DNA of 64,000 bases from positions 62,866,001 through 62,930,000 of the forward strand of contig NC_080590.1 of the NCBI RefSeq assembly GCF_029962835.1, written 5' to 3'. The translations under genes were made by a program, and so were the position numbers. Shown here piece after piece: positions 1 to 11,839 of this stretch. How positions within the stretch are numbered: the stretch's first letter is position 1; every line of letters begins with the position of its first letter. The DNA comes from Magnolia sinica (taxonomy: Eukaryota; Streptophyta; Magnoliopsida; Magnoliales; Magnoliaceae). The notes below the pieces were generated by a model. It saw only the letters and a program-made list of their open reading frames with translations, made no database searches and was not told where the DNA came from.

Positions 1-2354
1 ATCTAGGATATGAAGGTCTCCCTTGCAGGACCACCATCTGCCCTGTGCTGACCGGGATCTCTATATCGGGAGCCTTGGGCAAAATGATAGGTTTGGGCTC
101 CAGGTTGGTTACCCTGGGGGTGAGAGGTCCTATTGGAAGAATGAACGAAGTAAAAAAAAATAAAATCAGTTTCTTGGCACTGGTGGTTGGTCTGGGGTTC
201 ACCTAGCATATTCATGGGGTAGGAAAGGATGTGCCCCTTGCAGGATGACATGTTCAGGGTCTGGAGCTACCCCTTGCATTATGAATAGTTCATGAGTAGG
301 GAATGCCCCTTTCAGGACCACCTGTTCACAATTTGGATTGTCGTGGGATGCCCCTTACATTCAGGGGGCGATGATGAAAGACGCGGGAATAACACCCCTT
401 GTATGACCAAGGGCTTCATTGCCTGAGGGCCAGGGGTGCCTCCTTTGCAAGACCAATGATGCATTTTTTTGGTCATATGAGATGGTGTGAATGGATTGTA
501 TGGAAGAGAAGAAGTGTTCTAAACGCTCCTCGATGTTGTTGATAGCAGGGCTTCTTGAAGAGTCGGGGCCTGCTTGATGTTGTGGTAGAGGATTTTAGAG
601 GATGTTCACGAGAGCAACAACAGTAGGCAATGTGGTGATCATGATTTTTCTATTATCTATCAAATCTTGGATCGTATACTTCAGAATGAAACAATGGTTC
701 GTTGCATGACCACGTAATTCGTGGTATGCATAGTACTTATTCTTGTTATAGTTGGGAGGCAGATGATTTGGAGGGGGTCTAAGCTACAAAGGGTTGAGAA
801 ATAAAACCCTGATCCATAGCTCAAGTGGTAGACTGAGTGAAAGATACCTCGTTTCAACACTGAGGTCTTGGTATCGATTCCCTAGTGAGGGTGGCTAACA
901 GTGAAGTGTGAACTGACAGTGGGGTGTACTAACAAGCTAACCAATAAAAAAAAGGTTGAGAAGTTGCTTTTGCACTAGTGTGGCCATGATTTGGCTGTAT
1001 GTTTGCATTAATAGAGTGAACTTCCTAGGTTCCCTTGCCCAGCTGCCTATTTTGGTAGGGATACTGTGCATTCCTCCTGGGTTGCTACTGTTGTGGTTTG
1101 GTAGTGGTGGTGGTGGGTGCGGTTGATATCTTCGTTGGAGTTGTTGAAGTTGGTATTATTGATATTGCTAGCGTCATTGTTAGGGAGTATACTGGTTGCC
1201 TTGAGAAGAGCCAATAATGCAGTTTATTTCTGTTGTTCATTAAACAGGACCATTTCCATTCCCATTCTCGTACCCTATGGGTTTTTCCTCAACTTTGTTT
1301 TGCTTTACCAGGGCGGCCTGGTGAAGCCAAGGGGAGATCACCCAAGCCCTTATTTTGGCTTCAACTTGTTGCCTGATGTGGATCAATTAAGTGAAATTCG
1401 CGTTGAGGGTATGAGATTAGGAACCCAGCGATGCTCAGGTTTGCCCAAAAGACGATCGTGAAAATTTGTTCCTTATTGTCAATTGGGGTTCTTATTCTGG
1501 CGGCCATGGCCCGCCAATGACTAATATAAGCGGACAACATTTCATTACTCATTTACTTCAAGGCAACACATTTTTCTCTTCTGGGTGGCATCTTAAGATT
1601 ATACGCGAATGGGTGAACAAATGCTTAGGAAAGTTGTTCCTGGGTCTTGACCTGGTGACAATCCAGGGATGTGTATCAGTCCAAAATGTATCCCTTCAAG
1701 ACCTTTGAAAGAGATGGATAAGGACTCTGTCATTACCTACCACAACATTTAGCTCCGCATAAAATGCTTTTAAGTGTGTGGTGGGGTAGCCATTGCCATC
1801 ATCTCTTAAAATTAAGTAACTCAAAATATTAAGCACTCTTGCATTTGGGAAGGGTCATAAGTCCCTAAATGTGGTAGATGGTAGATCTACTCCTTATTGC
1901 ATCTAGAACTGATTTTGGACTCCTTGGAGTTTCTATTGCAACTTCATTTTCAATTGGCTCATTTGAGGGGTCTTTGCCCCTTGTGGCAAGGCCTGGTCTA
2001 CTTCTTCAGTATAATGGTAGACTTCTTCAACACCATGACTCTCATGAGGGGGAGCTTGTTGGAAAGAGTCTATGTTCATTGTTACGAGAATTTGCTAGAA
2101 TTAACTAATGCTCCTGTTAGGCAGAGGTTGAGAGAGTAGGAAGTGGCCCCTATTATGGGAATCCACCACTTCCTGTTTGTTGCTCCTATTAGGGGGAGTG
2201 TGTTAGGCTCAGAACTTACCTCTGCTAAGGGTATCTGTCTGTACTTCTGTCTTGCATAAGTCATAAGAGTAGTTCTTATATGGCTTTCATGTTTTGTGGC
2301 AGTTCTTAGACACAAGAGGTTGTCACTGTCTCTACTGGATGTGGTTGTGAAGGG
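1..2354 (-). pseudogene. Ty3/gypsy gag and gag-protease linker, degenerate (outer element E1)
   Basis: On the minus strand, about 1700-1300 reads as a retrotransposon gag core, with the hallmark WR..AA segment (HWRAMAARIRTP) followed by a KEQ..T..F.ANL stretch. Lower coordinates carry the plant gypsy motif KYYAYHELRGHATNHC and then IQDLIDNRK (about 780-590), which stands in for a zinc knuckle in one group of plant gypsy elements. About 250-1 continues into a proline-rich linker toward the protease. The frame is broken by stops, shifts and a SINE at 801-953. Positions 2354-1750 are probably the gag N-terminus but show no motif. The upstream part of the element would have to lie beyond 42501, because E2 is inserted at 2355. 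Assignment to gypsy is firm; the clade is not resolved. Confidence 0.75.
801..953 (+). mobile_element. tRNA-derived SINE
   Basis: The 5' part carries a pol III A box (tagctcaagtggtaga, 817-832) and a B box (ggtatcgattccc, 870-882) at tRNA-like spacing. It ends in an A-rich tail (aataaaaaaaa). Perfect 9-bp direct repeats ggttgagaa flank it at 792-800 and 954-962, as expected for LINE-driven insertion. It interrupts the minus-strand gag of E1. The tRNA-like head is followed by an unrelated body containing acagtggggtgtactaa, which recurs at 29151. It is not a tRNA gene, because it lacks an acceptor stem and a full cloverleaf. Confidence 0.85.
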
Positions 2355-2359
2355 ATGAT

Positions 2360-4262
2360 TGATCGAACCCAAGTGTTGACAACCCTAAGTATAGGGCTAC
2401 GATGCAGTAATAACTCGGAAAGATCGAGGACTATCCATGTGGACTTTTGTGAGAATACAGTAAGAACTTAATCTAAGGATAATGGTTGAGGTTTTAATCC
2501 AATAGAATAGAAAGTTTATAAAAATAATTAATAAAAAGGACTAAGGATCAATGAATCCCCAATCAATAGACTTTGAATTTAATTTGTCTTCTCAAGTTAA
2601 TAACTCAACTAGAAGTGGATTCCAATCTGTTTTAATTGGAAGATAACACACTAATATCAATCATAAACATCCAACATAGATTAGAATCATAATAAGCTTG
2701 ATCTCTCATAAAGATTTAGGTAATTACATCACAGGGAATTTAAAGCATCTAATGTATCTGGAGGCGACAATAAATCAATTAATTTTATAGATTGATTCTT
2801 TCTCTAATCTAAGAATTCAATCACATCCAATTACAATTCAATATAAAAACCTTAACTTTCATTGAAAAATTAATTAATATCAAATATCCATTAAAATGTT
2901 CATCCCTTAGCCTCAACTAAGAGATTACTAAGTATGACTAACATCTTAAACAAAATAAAAAGAAAAAACTAGAAAAATAAAGTAGAACTAAAGGATTGAG
3001 AAGGAAGAATTATTTCGAAGAAGCTCCGCTACTCCTAGGTAGAGCTATACATGAATCGAGTTAGCTCGGTAACTTGCTCGGCTTGACTAAAAAAAGCTCG
3101 ATTTGAGTTAATTCGAAACTGAGTTCGAGCCGAGTCGAGCTGATTTTTGGAGCTTAAAAAAATTTTGAGCTAAGTTCAAGCTTGAATTGACTTAGATCGA
3201 ACCCCAACTTGAATTGAACTCAAATCGAACTAGTTCGGTGACTCAGTTATTTTGATATTTATGTTGCTCACCAAGTGTTTGATGAAATGACTCAATGAAG
3301 TGTCGGCCGGTGGCGAGGAAGGTGTGGATATGAAACAAATACCCATGTTTCTTGATTTTGATGTTACCTACTAAGTGTTTGATGAAATACCTATAATAAA
3401 CTACTGCTGCTATTTTACATATTGTGAGAAATTGAAGGTGCACTCCATGTGCTTGAGAAAATGCCACACAGGCTCAACTGGCCCGAGCTACTTACTAAAC
3501 CGAGCTGAGTTGTCTAGCCCGGCTTGAGGACCGAGTTCGATCTAGGGTTAGCTAGTGGCCATGTCGAGTCGATCTATGCCAAGCTCGAATCGCTTCGACT
3601 TGTGTACAACTCTACTCCTAGGTCTCTCTCTAAAGCCCTAATTCGTTTTAGGAAAGCCTAAAACACCTCTTTAAATAGACTTGATTCGCATCGACTAATC
3701 GACTTCAAAAATTTGCACTTTGTTACGCTTCGGTCACAGCGATATAGCTTTTAGTTTCACCGAACATCACTTCGATTGCACCGAATTAGTTTCTCGGTTG
3801 TAGCTAAATTTCTTATAATTTCTTCTAAAGTTTTTGTCTCTCTCAGGTCAGACTAAACCCTCATTTGGTGGCACCAACCGTGTCTTTAGTCAGACCAGCT
3901 GTTGAGCCGAATTAATTCTCAAAATCATAACTTCTTACTAGATTGTTCTGTGCACATTCAGTTGGACCAAACAGTCTGTTATTTCTATTGATAGACTTTA
4001 TGATTTTTTAATATTTTCTCCATCTTTGTACTTAGTTTTCTTGGCTCTTTGGCATATGAGATCTTCAAGAATGACCTCTAAACATCCAAGTCTTCACTTT
4101 TAGTCTTTAAGCTTTAATCCTCATTCTTAGGCATGATTTCGTCTTTGTTTTTTGGATTACCTCACATATATAAAATATATGTTAATTAATCAATTTTGCA
4201 TTTTAAATGCATGAAAACTAATACAATTAAGAGGATAAATATACAATATTTAGGTGTTACCA
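2360..4262 (-). mobile_element. 3' LTR of Athila-like element E2
   Basis: It matches the LTR at 41132-42496 along its length once the 0.6 kb insert at 3040-3614 is removed. On the minus strand it starts TGGTAACACCTAAATATT and ends GGTTCGATCA. The outer flank is atgat (2355-2359), matching atgac after the other LTR. No strong TATA box is evident; a TATTTAAAG-like stretch lies near 3670. The high divergence between the two LTRs points to an old insertion. Confidence 0.85.
3040..3614. mobile_element. Non-autonomous hAT-like TIR element (copy 1)
   Basis: The insert begins TAGAGCTATACATGAATCGA and ends with the complement of TAGAGTTGTACACAAGTCGA, giving imperfect terminal inverted repeats of about 20 bp. 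Perfect 8-bp duplications ctcctagg lie at 3032-3039 and 3615-3622. The insert is absent from the sister LTR at 41132-42496. Its body is rich in ctcgg/gagcc words. No transposase is present. The 8-bp duplication and TAG-start ends fit the hAT superfamily. Confidence 0.75.
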
Positions 4263-5399
4263 TACTCCTAACCAGCATTTTGCCAGTCTCGAGCAAAACA
4301 TGTGAAAAATTCTGAATTCAAAAGCAAATTCCAAAAAGTGGCAATCTTGTAATCTCGAATAATTTCAAGCCAATGCTATCTAGAGAGAACTAAATTAAGT
4401 ATATCATTCACTTAAGTTCTAGTACTTGAATAAATATCCCTTATTAAGTTCATAGTAATAATTATATAATTGAATAATTCCCAACATTGAGTTTCATGAA
4501 TGCACCATGTAACCCAGACTTAACACCATCACAGATCCAATTCTTCTACTTTCCTATTGCAATGATAATCAAAGGAATGATTAAATCAACCAAAGCCTAA
4601 ACTGAAACTTATTTTACAGTTCAACACTTCACTCTTCCAGCTCTTGATTTTTTTCATCTACGACTTTCACTCTATTTCTCATTTTTAATTTTTTTCTTTT
4701 GTCTACTTTTTTTTTTGTCTATTCATTCTCCCATTTTTTATACCGACCGTCTTTTCATGGATAATTCAATAGGTATCCCTTTTTTATGACAACTATTTTT
4801 TTAGCTAGGTATTTTCTTTCTTTTTCAATTTTTCTGATGGACAAATTCCATAGGCTTGGTTCCTAACATTCTCAATAATCATCAAGCCAACAATTCAATA
4901 TCTAACTAAAGTCTAATGTGTAAGCTCAATGTGACATGTTATATTTATGACTCAATTAATGTTCAAAATTTTTTAACTAAATATTATTAAACTGCACTCA
5001 ATCTTAAAATTCATTAAGTAACTAGAATATAGGCTTTAAAAATACTCAATACTAACTCTCGAATTTATCTTTTGAAAATACCTAAAATTACAGAAATTGC
5101 TTGTTAAAAATTTTTAAAATTCAGAAATTTCAGCTCAATTTTCACAAAATTTTCCTATGGAAACCCCACCTCTAACCTAAATCCTAAATTTTCCTTGATG
5201 TATAAAATATATGTAATATATGTAACATGAGAGCAATAAAATAAAGAAGAGTAGGTGGAAACAAGTACTTAAAGGACAACATGTATGTGAGCGAACTTCA
5301 AAGATTTGTTTCAGCTACTAAAAATTCCAAACAAAACATCCTATTCTACCAAAGAAAATTAAATCCTAAGAAAGAAAGAAAAATAATCTCCATTAGATT
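4263..5399 (-). other. E2 region between pol and 3' LTR, no gene seen
   Basis: AT-rich DNA corresponding to 35331-36451 of the related element E3. The last part before the LTR matches the E3 polypurine-tract region, including the shared word catgttttgctcga read in element orientation, but the purine tract itself has decayed. I see no coding sequence. Confidence 0.5.
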
Positions 5400-5960
5400 A
5401 GGAGATTAATCCTAGTGCACAGGATCTTCTAGAGATATGGACATTTCCTTTGGAACAAATTTCTCCACAAACGGTTTCAATATCTAACCATTTACCTTAA
5501 AGACATTTTTGTTTTTGGGATTCATAACTTCCACAGCCCCATAAGGATAAACATTATTCACTATGAATGGGCCAGTCCATTTGGATTGTAGTTTTTCAGG
5601 AAAGATATGGAGATGAGAATTATATAGGACTTTCTAATATAGCTTAAACGTTTTCTTGAAAATGTTCTTGTCATGGAACACCTTCATCCCCTCATATATT
5701 CTCGTGTTGTCATACGCGTCTTTCTTAATTTCTTCCAACTATACAAGCTGGAGTTTATGTATCATGCTAGCTTTGTCAATGTTGAAATTGAACTTCTGTA
5801 TGGCTCAATATGCCTTATGTTCCAATTCCATGGGTAAGTGACAAGCTTTCTAAAAGACAAGTCTATAGGGAGACACTATATTACTCATTGTTTATAATAC
5901 ATCTCCTAATACTTTGGTATGGGCAATATTTAAACAAATAAGGGTCATTTTAGAAAAAGC
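5400..5960 (-). pseudogene. E2 integrase C-terminal remnant
   Basis: The minus strand reads the typical end of an Athila-type polyprotein: a segment on LPMELEHKAY followed by KVFHDKN and then a KWTGPF..N..YPYGAVE..NP stretch. The homologous end of E3 at 34790-35300 has the same order. The catalytic core that should precede it is missing between about 5880 and 5960, so most of integrase was deleted. Stops and frameshifts interrupt what is left. Confidence 0.7.
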
Positions 5961-7250
5961 TACGTATCTTGGCTAAAAATCTATTCTTATCTTGTGATGT
6001 CTAATGTATTGGCAATTTACCCGTCATAAGATAATTTTCTATGTCAACATACTAACGTAATTGGGAGGCAACAAATAATTGTTCATCAGGGAAAGTGTAT
6101 TTGATTGGTGAACTCTTAATGGAATATGAAAGAACTAGTCGATACAAGTGGTCCGCTACTACGTTATCAAGTCATTTCTTGTCACATATCTCTAAGTTGA
6201 ACTCTTGGAGTAAGAGGATCCATCTCAAAAGATGGGGCTTATCATCTTTCTTTGATTGAAGATACTTGAGCACCGCATGGTTGTGAAAATTATAATTTTA
6301 GATCCAATTAATTAGGACCTGAAATTATCAAAAGAAAAGATTTTAACAAGGACTTCCTTTTCCATGGTGGAGTAATTTATTTGGGGACCGTTTAACATTC
6401 TACTTGTGTAGTAGATAACACACAATTTCTTGTTCTTCTTTTGGCCTAACACAACCCTAATAGCACATCACTAGCATCACACATGATTTCAAAAGGAATG
6501 CTCTAATTGGGTGACAACATGATTGGTGCGGTTGTCAACATACCCTATAGCTCTGTAAAAGCCCTTTGGCATGAGTCAGTCCACTCATATGGGACATCCT
6601 TTTAAAGGAGGTTACTCAATGGTTTAGAAGTTTGGCCGAAACCCTTAATGTCTTAGAAAAGAGCAAATGCCACATATGCTTTTGGGAGCCGAAAAATTGG
6701 CAGTCAAATCTATTTTGGCCTTATCCAATTTAATTCCATTGGACGAGATCACATGTCCAAGGATAATTTCCTTTTGAATCATAAAGTGACACTTTTCCCA
6801 ATTCAAAACAAGATTTTTCTCTTCACACCTTGTCAAAACCAAATTCAGGTGCTCGAGGCACTCCTCAAACATACTTAAAAAAACTGAGAAGTATTCCATG
6901 AACACATATGGAAAATGCCCAACCATGTATGAAAAGATACTAAGCATGCATCTTTGGAATGTTACAAGAGTGTACATGTGAATGTGGTCTTGTCCTGATC
7001 TTCAGGGGCTATCTTAATCTAATTGCAGCCCGAGTACCCGTCTAGGAAGCAATAGTAGGAATGACCGATCAATCTTTCTAACATTTGATCAACAAAAGGT
7101 AAGGGGAAATGGTCTTTCCTCGTGACAATATTCAGTTTCTTGTAGTTAATGCACATTCTCCAACCTGTGGTAACTCTAGTTGGTATGAGTTCATTATTAG
7201 TATTGGTTACGATGGTAATTACGAACTTCTTGGGCACCACCTGAGTTGGG
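5961..7250 (-). pseudogene. E2 reverse transcriptase and RNase H, 3' half
   Basis: At 7250-7019 the minus strand carries the RT fingers/palm region (KDHFPLPF, then YCFLDGYSG). At 6977-6645 it carries the thumb/connection (EKCHFM, LGHVIS.NGI). Below 6640 it passes through an RNase H-like stretch containing FEIMCDAS. It is broken by several stops. The RT is interrupted at 7251-37951 by the whole of E3; the upstream RT residues are at about 38020-37952 and the frame closes exactly at the target site. No copy here could give a working enzyme. Confidence 0.8.
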
Positions 7251-7255
7251 CTCAC

Positions 7256-8728
7256 CATTGAGTATCAAATATTGCATATTTCCCCCTATTTATATCTTAG
7301 TTTTATGAACATGGTAATGCTTAATGGATATATTTTATGCATGTTTATATGGAAGGTGAATCTGAGAGCTTGGATTGAAAAGAATGTTAAAAGCATTGAT
7401 TTGATGCTCAAGAATCACCAAGGCAAAAGATGGATTTTAGAAGACCAAGGATGAAGAATTCACATGCCAATGATCCAAGGAAACCAAGTACAAAGGATGA
7501 AGAAAAGACTGGAGCAGATTACTTAATCTGCAGCAAAAAATAGATAGGTTCGGTTCGACCGAAACGCACAAAATAGTCCAGCAACCAACATGAAAATTTA
7601 GAGCTAATTTGGTTCAACCAAAGAATAATTTGGTCCGACCGAACCCAGGTTTGGTCTGACTGAAGGAAGGATTCGGTGCGACCAAAAGTGCACAAAAAGC
7701 TCCAGCGAAGAATGATGAATTTCAAAGTTAACTCGGTTCGACGAAGGATTAATTCGGTCCGACCGAACCTAAGCTCAGTGTGACCGAAATCGGGCAACTG
7801 CTGAAACAAAATCCTGTCATGATTTGAACTCGACTTCGGTCCCACCGATGCATCACACAACTGCGTAAATTTGAGATGGTCTCAAGGTCGGTTTGTAAAA
7901 ATTCCAAGGTGGTGTGAAAGATAGTATTTCACAACTATAAATAGGAATCCCTAGGACGTCCTAAACCATCTTTTAAGGTTTAAGGAGTCAAGACAAAGGG
8001 TGGAGAAGCTTCCTAAGAGTTTTTCTTCCTCTTCCTTACTTTATTTTCATGTTTTATTTAAGAGGTTTTGGTTTAATCATATCCATGGTTAACTAAACCT
8101 CTTTGCTAGGGCTAAGAGGTGAAGCTTGTAGCATGTTGGGATGTTTATCTTGCTTTGATTCTTGTTTATGTTGAACTTCATTGAATTCTAGTTTAATATG
8201 AAAGAAATATTTTCAGTTTTCTATGATTTATTGTGACTCAAATTACAATAGATGCTATGATAGCTTTGGATATCTTCTTTTCTTATTTCAAGGTTATGAG
8301 ATTGGTAAATCCTGTTGTTCACTATCGTCTCTTGGGCATGGTGGGGTGATGGACTCCCTTTCAATCATCACAATTCTCCTCTATTAAGAATTGGGTTAAT
8401 GAAAAGTTCAGATTTGATTTAAATTGTTTTATCTTCCAATTAGATAGGATATGACTCCAATTCTAATTGTGTTCTTTGAATCAAGTATGATAGCATCTTG
8501 ATAGCTACAAGTGGATCCTTGGCACCCTAGTTCCCACCTTTAAATTCATAAGTTTTAATCAACATTATTCACACTCACTTTCAATTATTTCAGAATTCAA
8601 ATTTGGATCTTCTTCTAGTTCTAGTTCTAGTTATTTTCAGAATACGTACAAGTTTAGTCCCTGTGGATTTGACTTCGGTCTTACTGAGTTATTACTACAT
8701 CGCGACCCTACACTTGGGGTTATGAACA
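7256..8728 (+). mobile_element. 5' LTR of Athila-like element E3
   Basis: It matches 36452-37946 along its length, roughly nine bases in ten by eye. The first two bases are decayed (CATTGAG for TGTTGAG); the end is GTTATGAACA. A 5-bp target duplication ctcac precedes it and ctcat follows the 3' copy. A TATA box lies at 7936-7943. Between 7549 and 7850 there are about nine copies of a palindromic word near TTCGGTCCGACCGAA. Confidence 0.88.
7936..7943 (+). promoter_or_regulatory. TATA box in E3 5' LTR
   Basis: TATAAATA followed by GG, about 800 bases before the LTR end. The same box is kept at 37155-37162 in the 3' LTR with the same surroundings (acaa.tataaatagga.tcc). This is the expected place for the element's pol II promoter. 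Confidence 0.6.
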
Positions 8729-8734
8729 AGTTTT

Positions 8735-8753
8735 TAGTGCCATTGCTGGGGAC
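8735..8753 (+). promoter_or_regulatory. Primer-binding site of E3 (tRNA-Asp type)
   Basis: TAGTGCCATTGCTGGGGAC lies 6 bases after the LTR. It corresponds to the tRNA-Asp-complementary site typical of Athila-class elements (ideal form TGGCGCCGTTGCCGGGGA), with a few transitions. Confidence 0.75.
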
Positions 8754-9252
8754 TACGGCTGCATTTTTCTGCAATTAATTGGTATTAGAATTAGGTTAAG
8801 ATTAGGGCTAACCTTTTTGCTTTGCTTTTAGGTTAGGATTTTTTTTATTTGAAATTATTTTTAGAACCTAACATTGTTTTATATTTTGTAGGATCTTAAC
8901 ATAGTAACTCCAATCTAGTAAGCTCTTTCCAATTCTCTCTTTCTTTTCTAGATTTCTTATTTGCTTTAATTTTCTTTCTTCTTAGGTTTAATTTGGTTTA
9001 GTTACTTGAAGGCTAAGAGTGTTTCATGCCCAAGTGGGTTCGTGATAACACTCTACGTCTCTTAAGTGAAGGAGTATTAGTCAAAGGGTTACATATCCAT
9101 CACAGGATTAGACACCACTTAAGATCCTCTGAGTTAATAGAAGTGATGATTGCAAATCAACTTTAACCCTCAGTTGAGGAAGTTCAAGATGAAAACGAAG
9201 TGCATAATACACCCCCGCCTCGTACTCTATAAGATTATTTACAACCGGCAGG
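8754..9252 (+). other. E3 leader, no gene
   Basis: Untranslated leader between primer site and gag. It contains T-rich stretches and a short ORF-like segment starting near 9026 (MPKWVRDNT). No conserved domain is seen. Confidence 0.4.
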
Positions 9253-10090
9253 GTGAGTATACCTTCTTGCATGATATTTTCATTAAATGCAGGAACTATG
9301 AATGTTAAACTGGGGGTGATTCAACTCCTTCCTAAGTTTCATGGACTAAAATCTGAAAATCCATACTTACATATGAAAGAATTTGATGTGATAATATCCA
9401 TATTACACTTCCCAAACATGTCTGATGACATGGTAAGACTGAAATTGTTTCCTTTCTCTTTGAAAGAAAAGGTTAGATCATCATTACATTCCTTAAGACC
9501 ATGGTCGCTTGGCACACGGGCTGAGATGATAAGGGAGTTCCTTAAAAAGTTCATCCCATATCACAAAATGAATACCTTAAGGAAAGCAATCATAAATTTT
9601 GTACAAAAAGAAGATGAGACCTTCTTCCAATGTTATGAGCGATTTAAGGATCTCATAAATTTATGTCCACAACATGGCTACGAAACATGGAGGATAATAA
9701 GCTTTTTCTATGAGGGATTAACCTCATCTATGCGCCAATTTGTGGAGATGATGTGTAATGGGGAATTCATGAACAAGGAAGCCAATGATGCATGGGATTA
9801 TTTCGATAAACTCGCTGAGAACGCACAATCATGGGATACCTCCTCAAGAACTACAACTTCTAAGCCTACCGATCAAAGGAAAGGGGAAGAATTTATGTCT
9901 TAAAAGAGGAAGATAATATAAATGCAAGAATAACCAAACTCACAAGAAAAGTCGAGGCCATGGAACTTAAAAAGGTAGAACCCAAAAAGGCTGTGAAAGT
10001 TGTTTGTGGTATTTGTGCCTATAACATACATACAACTAAGAATTGTCCAACAATTCCTTCTTTTCAAGAGATATTGAATGAGCAATCGAA
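9253..10090 (+). pseudogene. E3 gag (Athila type) with zinc knuckle
   Basis: An open 216-codon segment (9253-9903) carries the Athila-type gag core: REFLKKFIPYHKM, then CYERFKDLINLCPQHG, then QFVEMMCNGEFMNKEAND and WDYFDKLAENAQSWD. A stop at 9901 interrupts it. Reading resumes into a perfect CX2CX4HX4C zinc knuckle at 10005-10046 (CGICAYNIHTTKNC). The gag protein forms the virus-like particle and binds element RNA. The same gag, on the opposite strand, is found in E2 at 39843-40133, which shows E2 and E3 are related. The stop and later frameshifts make it non-functional. Confidence 0.85.
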
Positions 10091-10639
10091 TGCCATAAAC
10101 AACTACTAAAGACCTTTCAGTGGACCCACCTCAAATACATATAACTCAAGCTGAAGGAATGGACAAATTGCTACTCCTCAAGGTATCCTTAACCAATTTC
10201 TGAATCAAAGGGAACCTCAAGAGGATCTGATTTTAAAATATATTCAAAATCAAGAGCTTTTTAACTAGGGTATGCTATAAGCCTTTCAAGACTTTACAAA
10301 GGCCATACAAGGGCTTGAGACAAAAAATTTGATTGGGGAGAAAGGGATCCTTCCGGCCCACCCTCTCCCCAATCTAAAACTGCAATATGAAATAAGTGGC
10401 CCAAGCTCTTCAAATCAGATGGAGCAGGCTAAGTCTATCACCACTCTTAGGAGTGGAAAGATTATTGACAAAACTATTCCGATGAGGGTTGAAAAGCCTA
10501 AGGGCCTAGAAGAAGTTGAGAATGATAGACCTAGGAGTGCTCCACATGGGTTAGAACCAGAACCTCAAAGTAAGCCGATTGCGTTATTCCCTCAACGGTT
10601 GATTGCACCAAAACCTCTAGCTAATAGGATATTTTAGAA
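10091..10639 (+). pseudogene. E3 gag-protease linker
   Basis: Poorly conserved linker with an open stretch 10329-10637 rich in Pro, Ser and Lys, including TTLRSGK, a motif common just before the protease in Athila-like elements. Its equivalent in E2 is at 39000-39750. No catalytic motif is expected here. Confidence 0.55.
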
Positions 10640-11161
10640 GTGTTAAAACAAGTGAAGGTCAACATTTCTTTGCTGGATGTCGTTAAAAAAATCCCTTCAT
10701 ATGTCAAATTTCTGAAAGATCCATGCACTACTAAAAGACGGCAAAACATTTTAAAGAAATTTTTTCTGACAGAAAAGGTGAGTGTTATCCTCAAGCAAGA
10801 TGTACCACAAAAATATAAAGATCCTGGTAGCCCAACCATCACCTGTATAATTGAGAATCACTAGATTGAGCATGCACTTCTTGACTTGGGGGCAAATGTA
10901 AATCTGATCCCTTACTCAGTATACGAACAATTGGGTTTAGGTGAATTAAAACCCACTCGGACCACATTACAACTTACTAATCGCTCAATTCGTGTACCAA
11001 GAGGGATAATTGAGGATGTGTTGGTCCATGTTGATAAATTCTACTATCTAATAGATTTTATCATCTTAGATACTCAACCCATCGTAGGTATGAGCACTCA
11101 AATTCCCTTTATTCTTGGTCGTCTATTCCTCGCTACATCAAATGTAATCATTAATTGTAGG

Positions 11162-11362
11162 TAGGGTTGTACACGAACTGGGCTAGCCCGGTTAACTCGC
11201 TCGACTCGGCCCGATCTAGAACTGAGTTCGGGTTGGGACAGGCCATTTTCTTTAGCCCAGAACTAAGTTCGGGCCAAGTTCGGATAGGTCCCAGTTCGGC
11301 CTGACTTGGTCTAAAACCCGACTCGACCTGGCCCGACTTGGTTGAGTGGTGTGTGTGAGTGA

Positions 11363-11406
<44 letters not shown>

Positions 11407-11839
11407 TCAAAACCCTACTCGTCCCTTTCCCCTCTACCCTTCTGAGATAGTTCACCTCCCATATTTGTATTGACAGTGACTTATCGACCTCACTGTATAA
11501 CTTGAACGACCTAGATTCATCCAAATATAAAAAGGAATTATAATGTCCTGACTAGTTAGATTTTTTGTGGAGTTTCTAATTCAACTATCTAAACCATTGA
11601 TCGAGGGCCTTATAATGGGACGCGGATTACCTGCCAAAGCCCTTCCCATGAACTTACTGTAAGGCCCGAAACTGGCCCGAACTCAGCATGAACTCACGCG
11701 ATTACTGACCGGGCCAAGTTCGGGCTGGACATGTTGGCCCGGTGATCGGGTCGGGCCGGGTTCGGGCTGGGTTTGGCTGGTGACTGGGACAGGCCGGGTT
11801 GAGCCTAGTTCGACTCGGATCGAATCGTGTACACCCCTA
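11162..11839. mobile_element. Non-autonomous hAT-like TIR element (copy 2)
   Basis: It begins TAGGGTTGTACACGAACTGG and ends with the complement of TAGGGGTGTACACGATTCGA. Perfect 8-bp duplications attgtagg lie at 11154-11161 and 11840-11847. It is absent from the same place in E2. The body is full of gttcgg/ggcccg words and contains a (GT)n microsatellite. It has the same architecture as 3040-3614 but a different, diverged body. No transposase is present. Confidence 0.78.
11349..11403 (+). repeat. (GT)n microsatellite
   Basis: Imperfect gtgtgagtgagtgag passing into about 20 uninterrupted GT dinucleotides, inside the TIR element at 11162-11839. Confidence 0.95.

Noticed and set aside
817-882. 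tRNA gene suggested by A and B boxes
   Set aside because: No acceptor-stem pairing or cloverleaf, an unrelated body and A tail follow, and target duplications flank it. It is a SINE.
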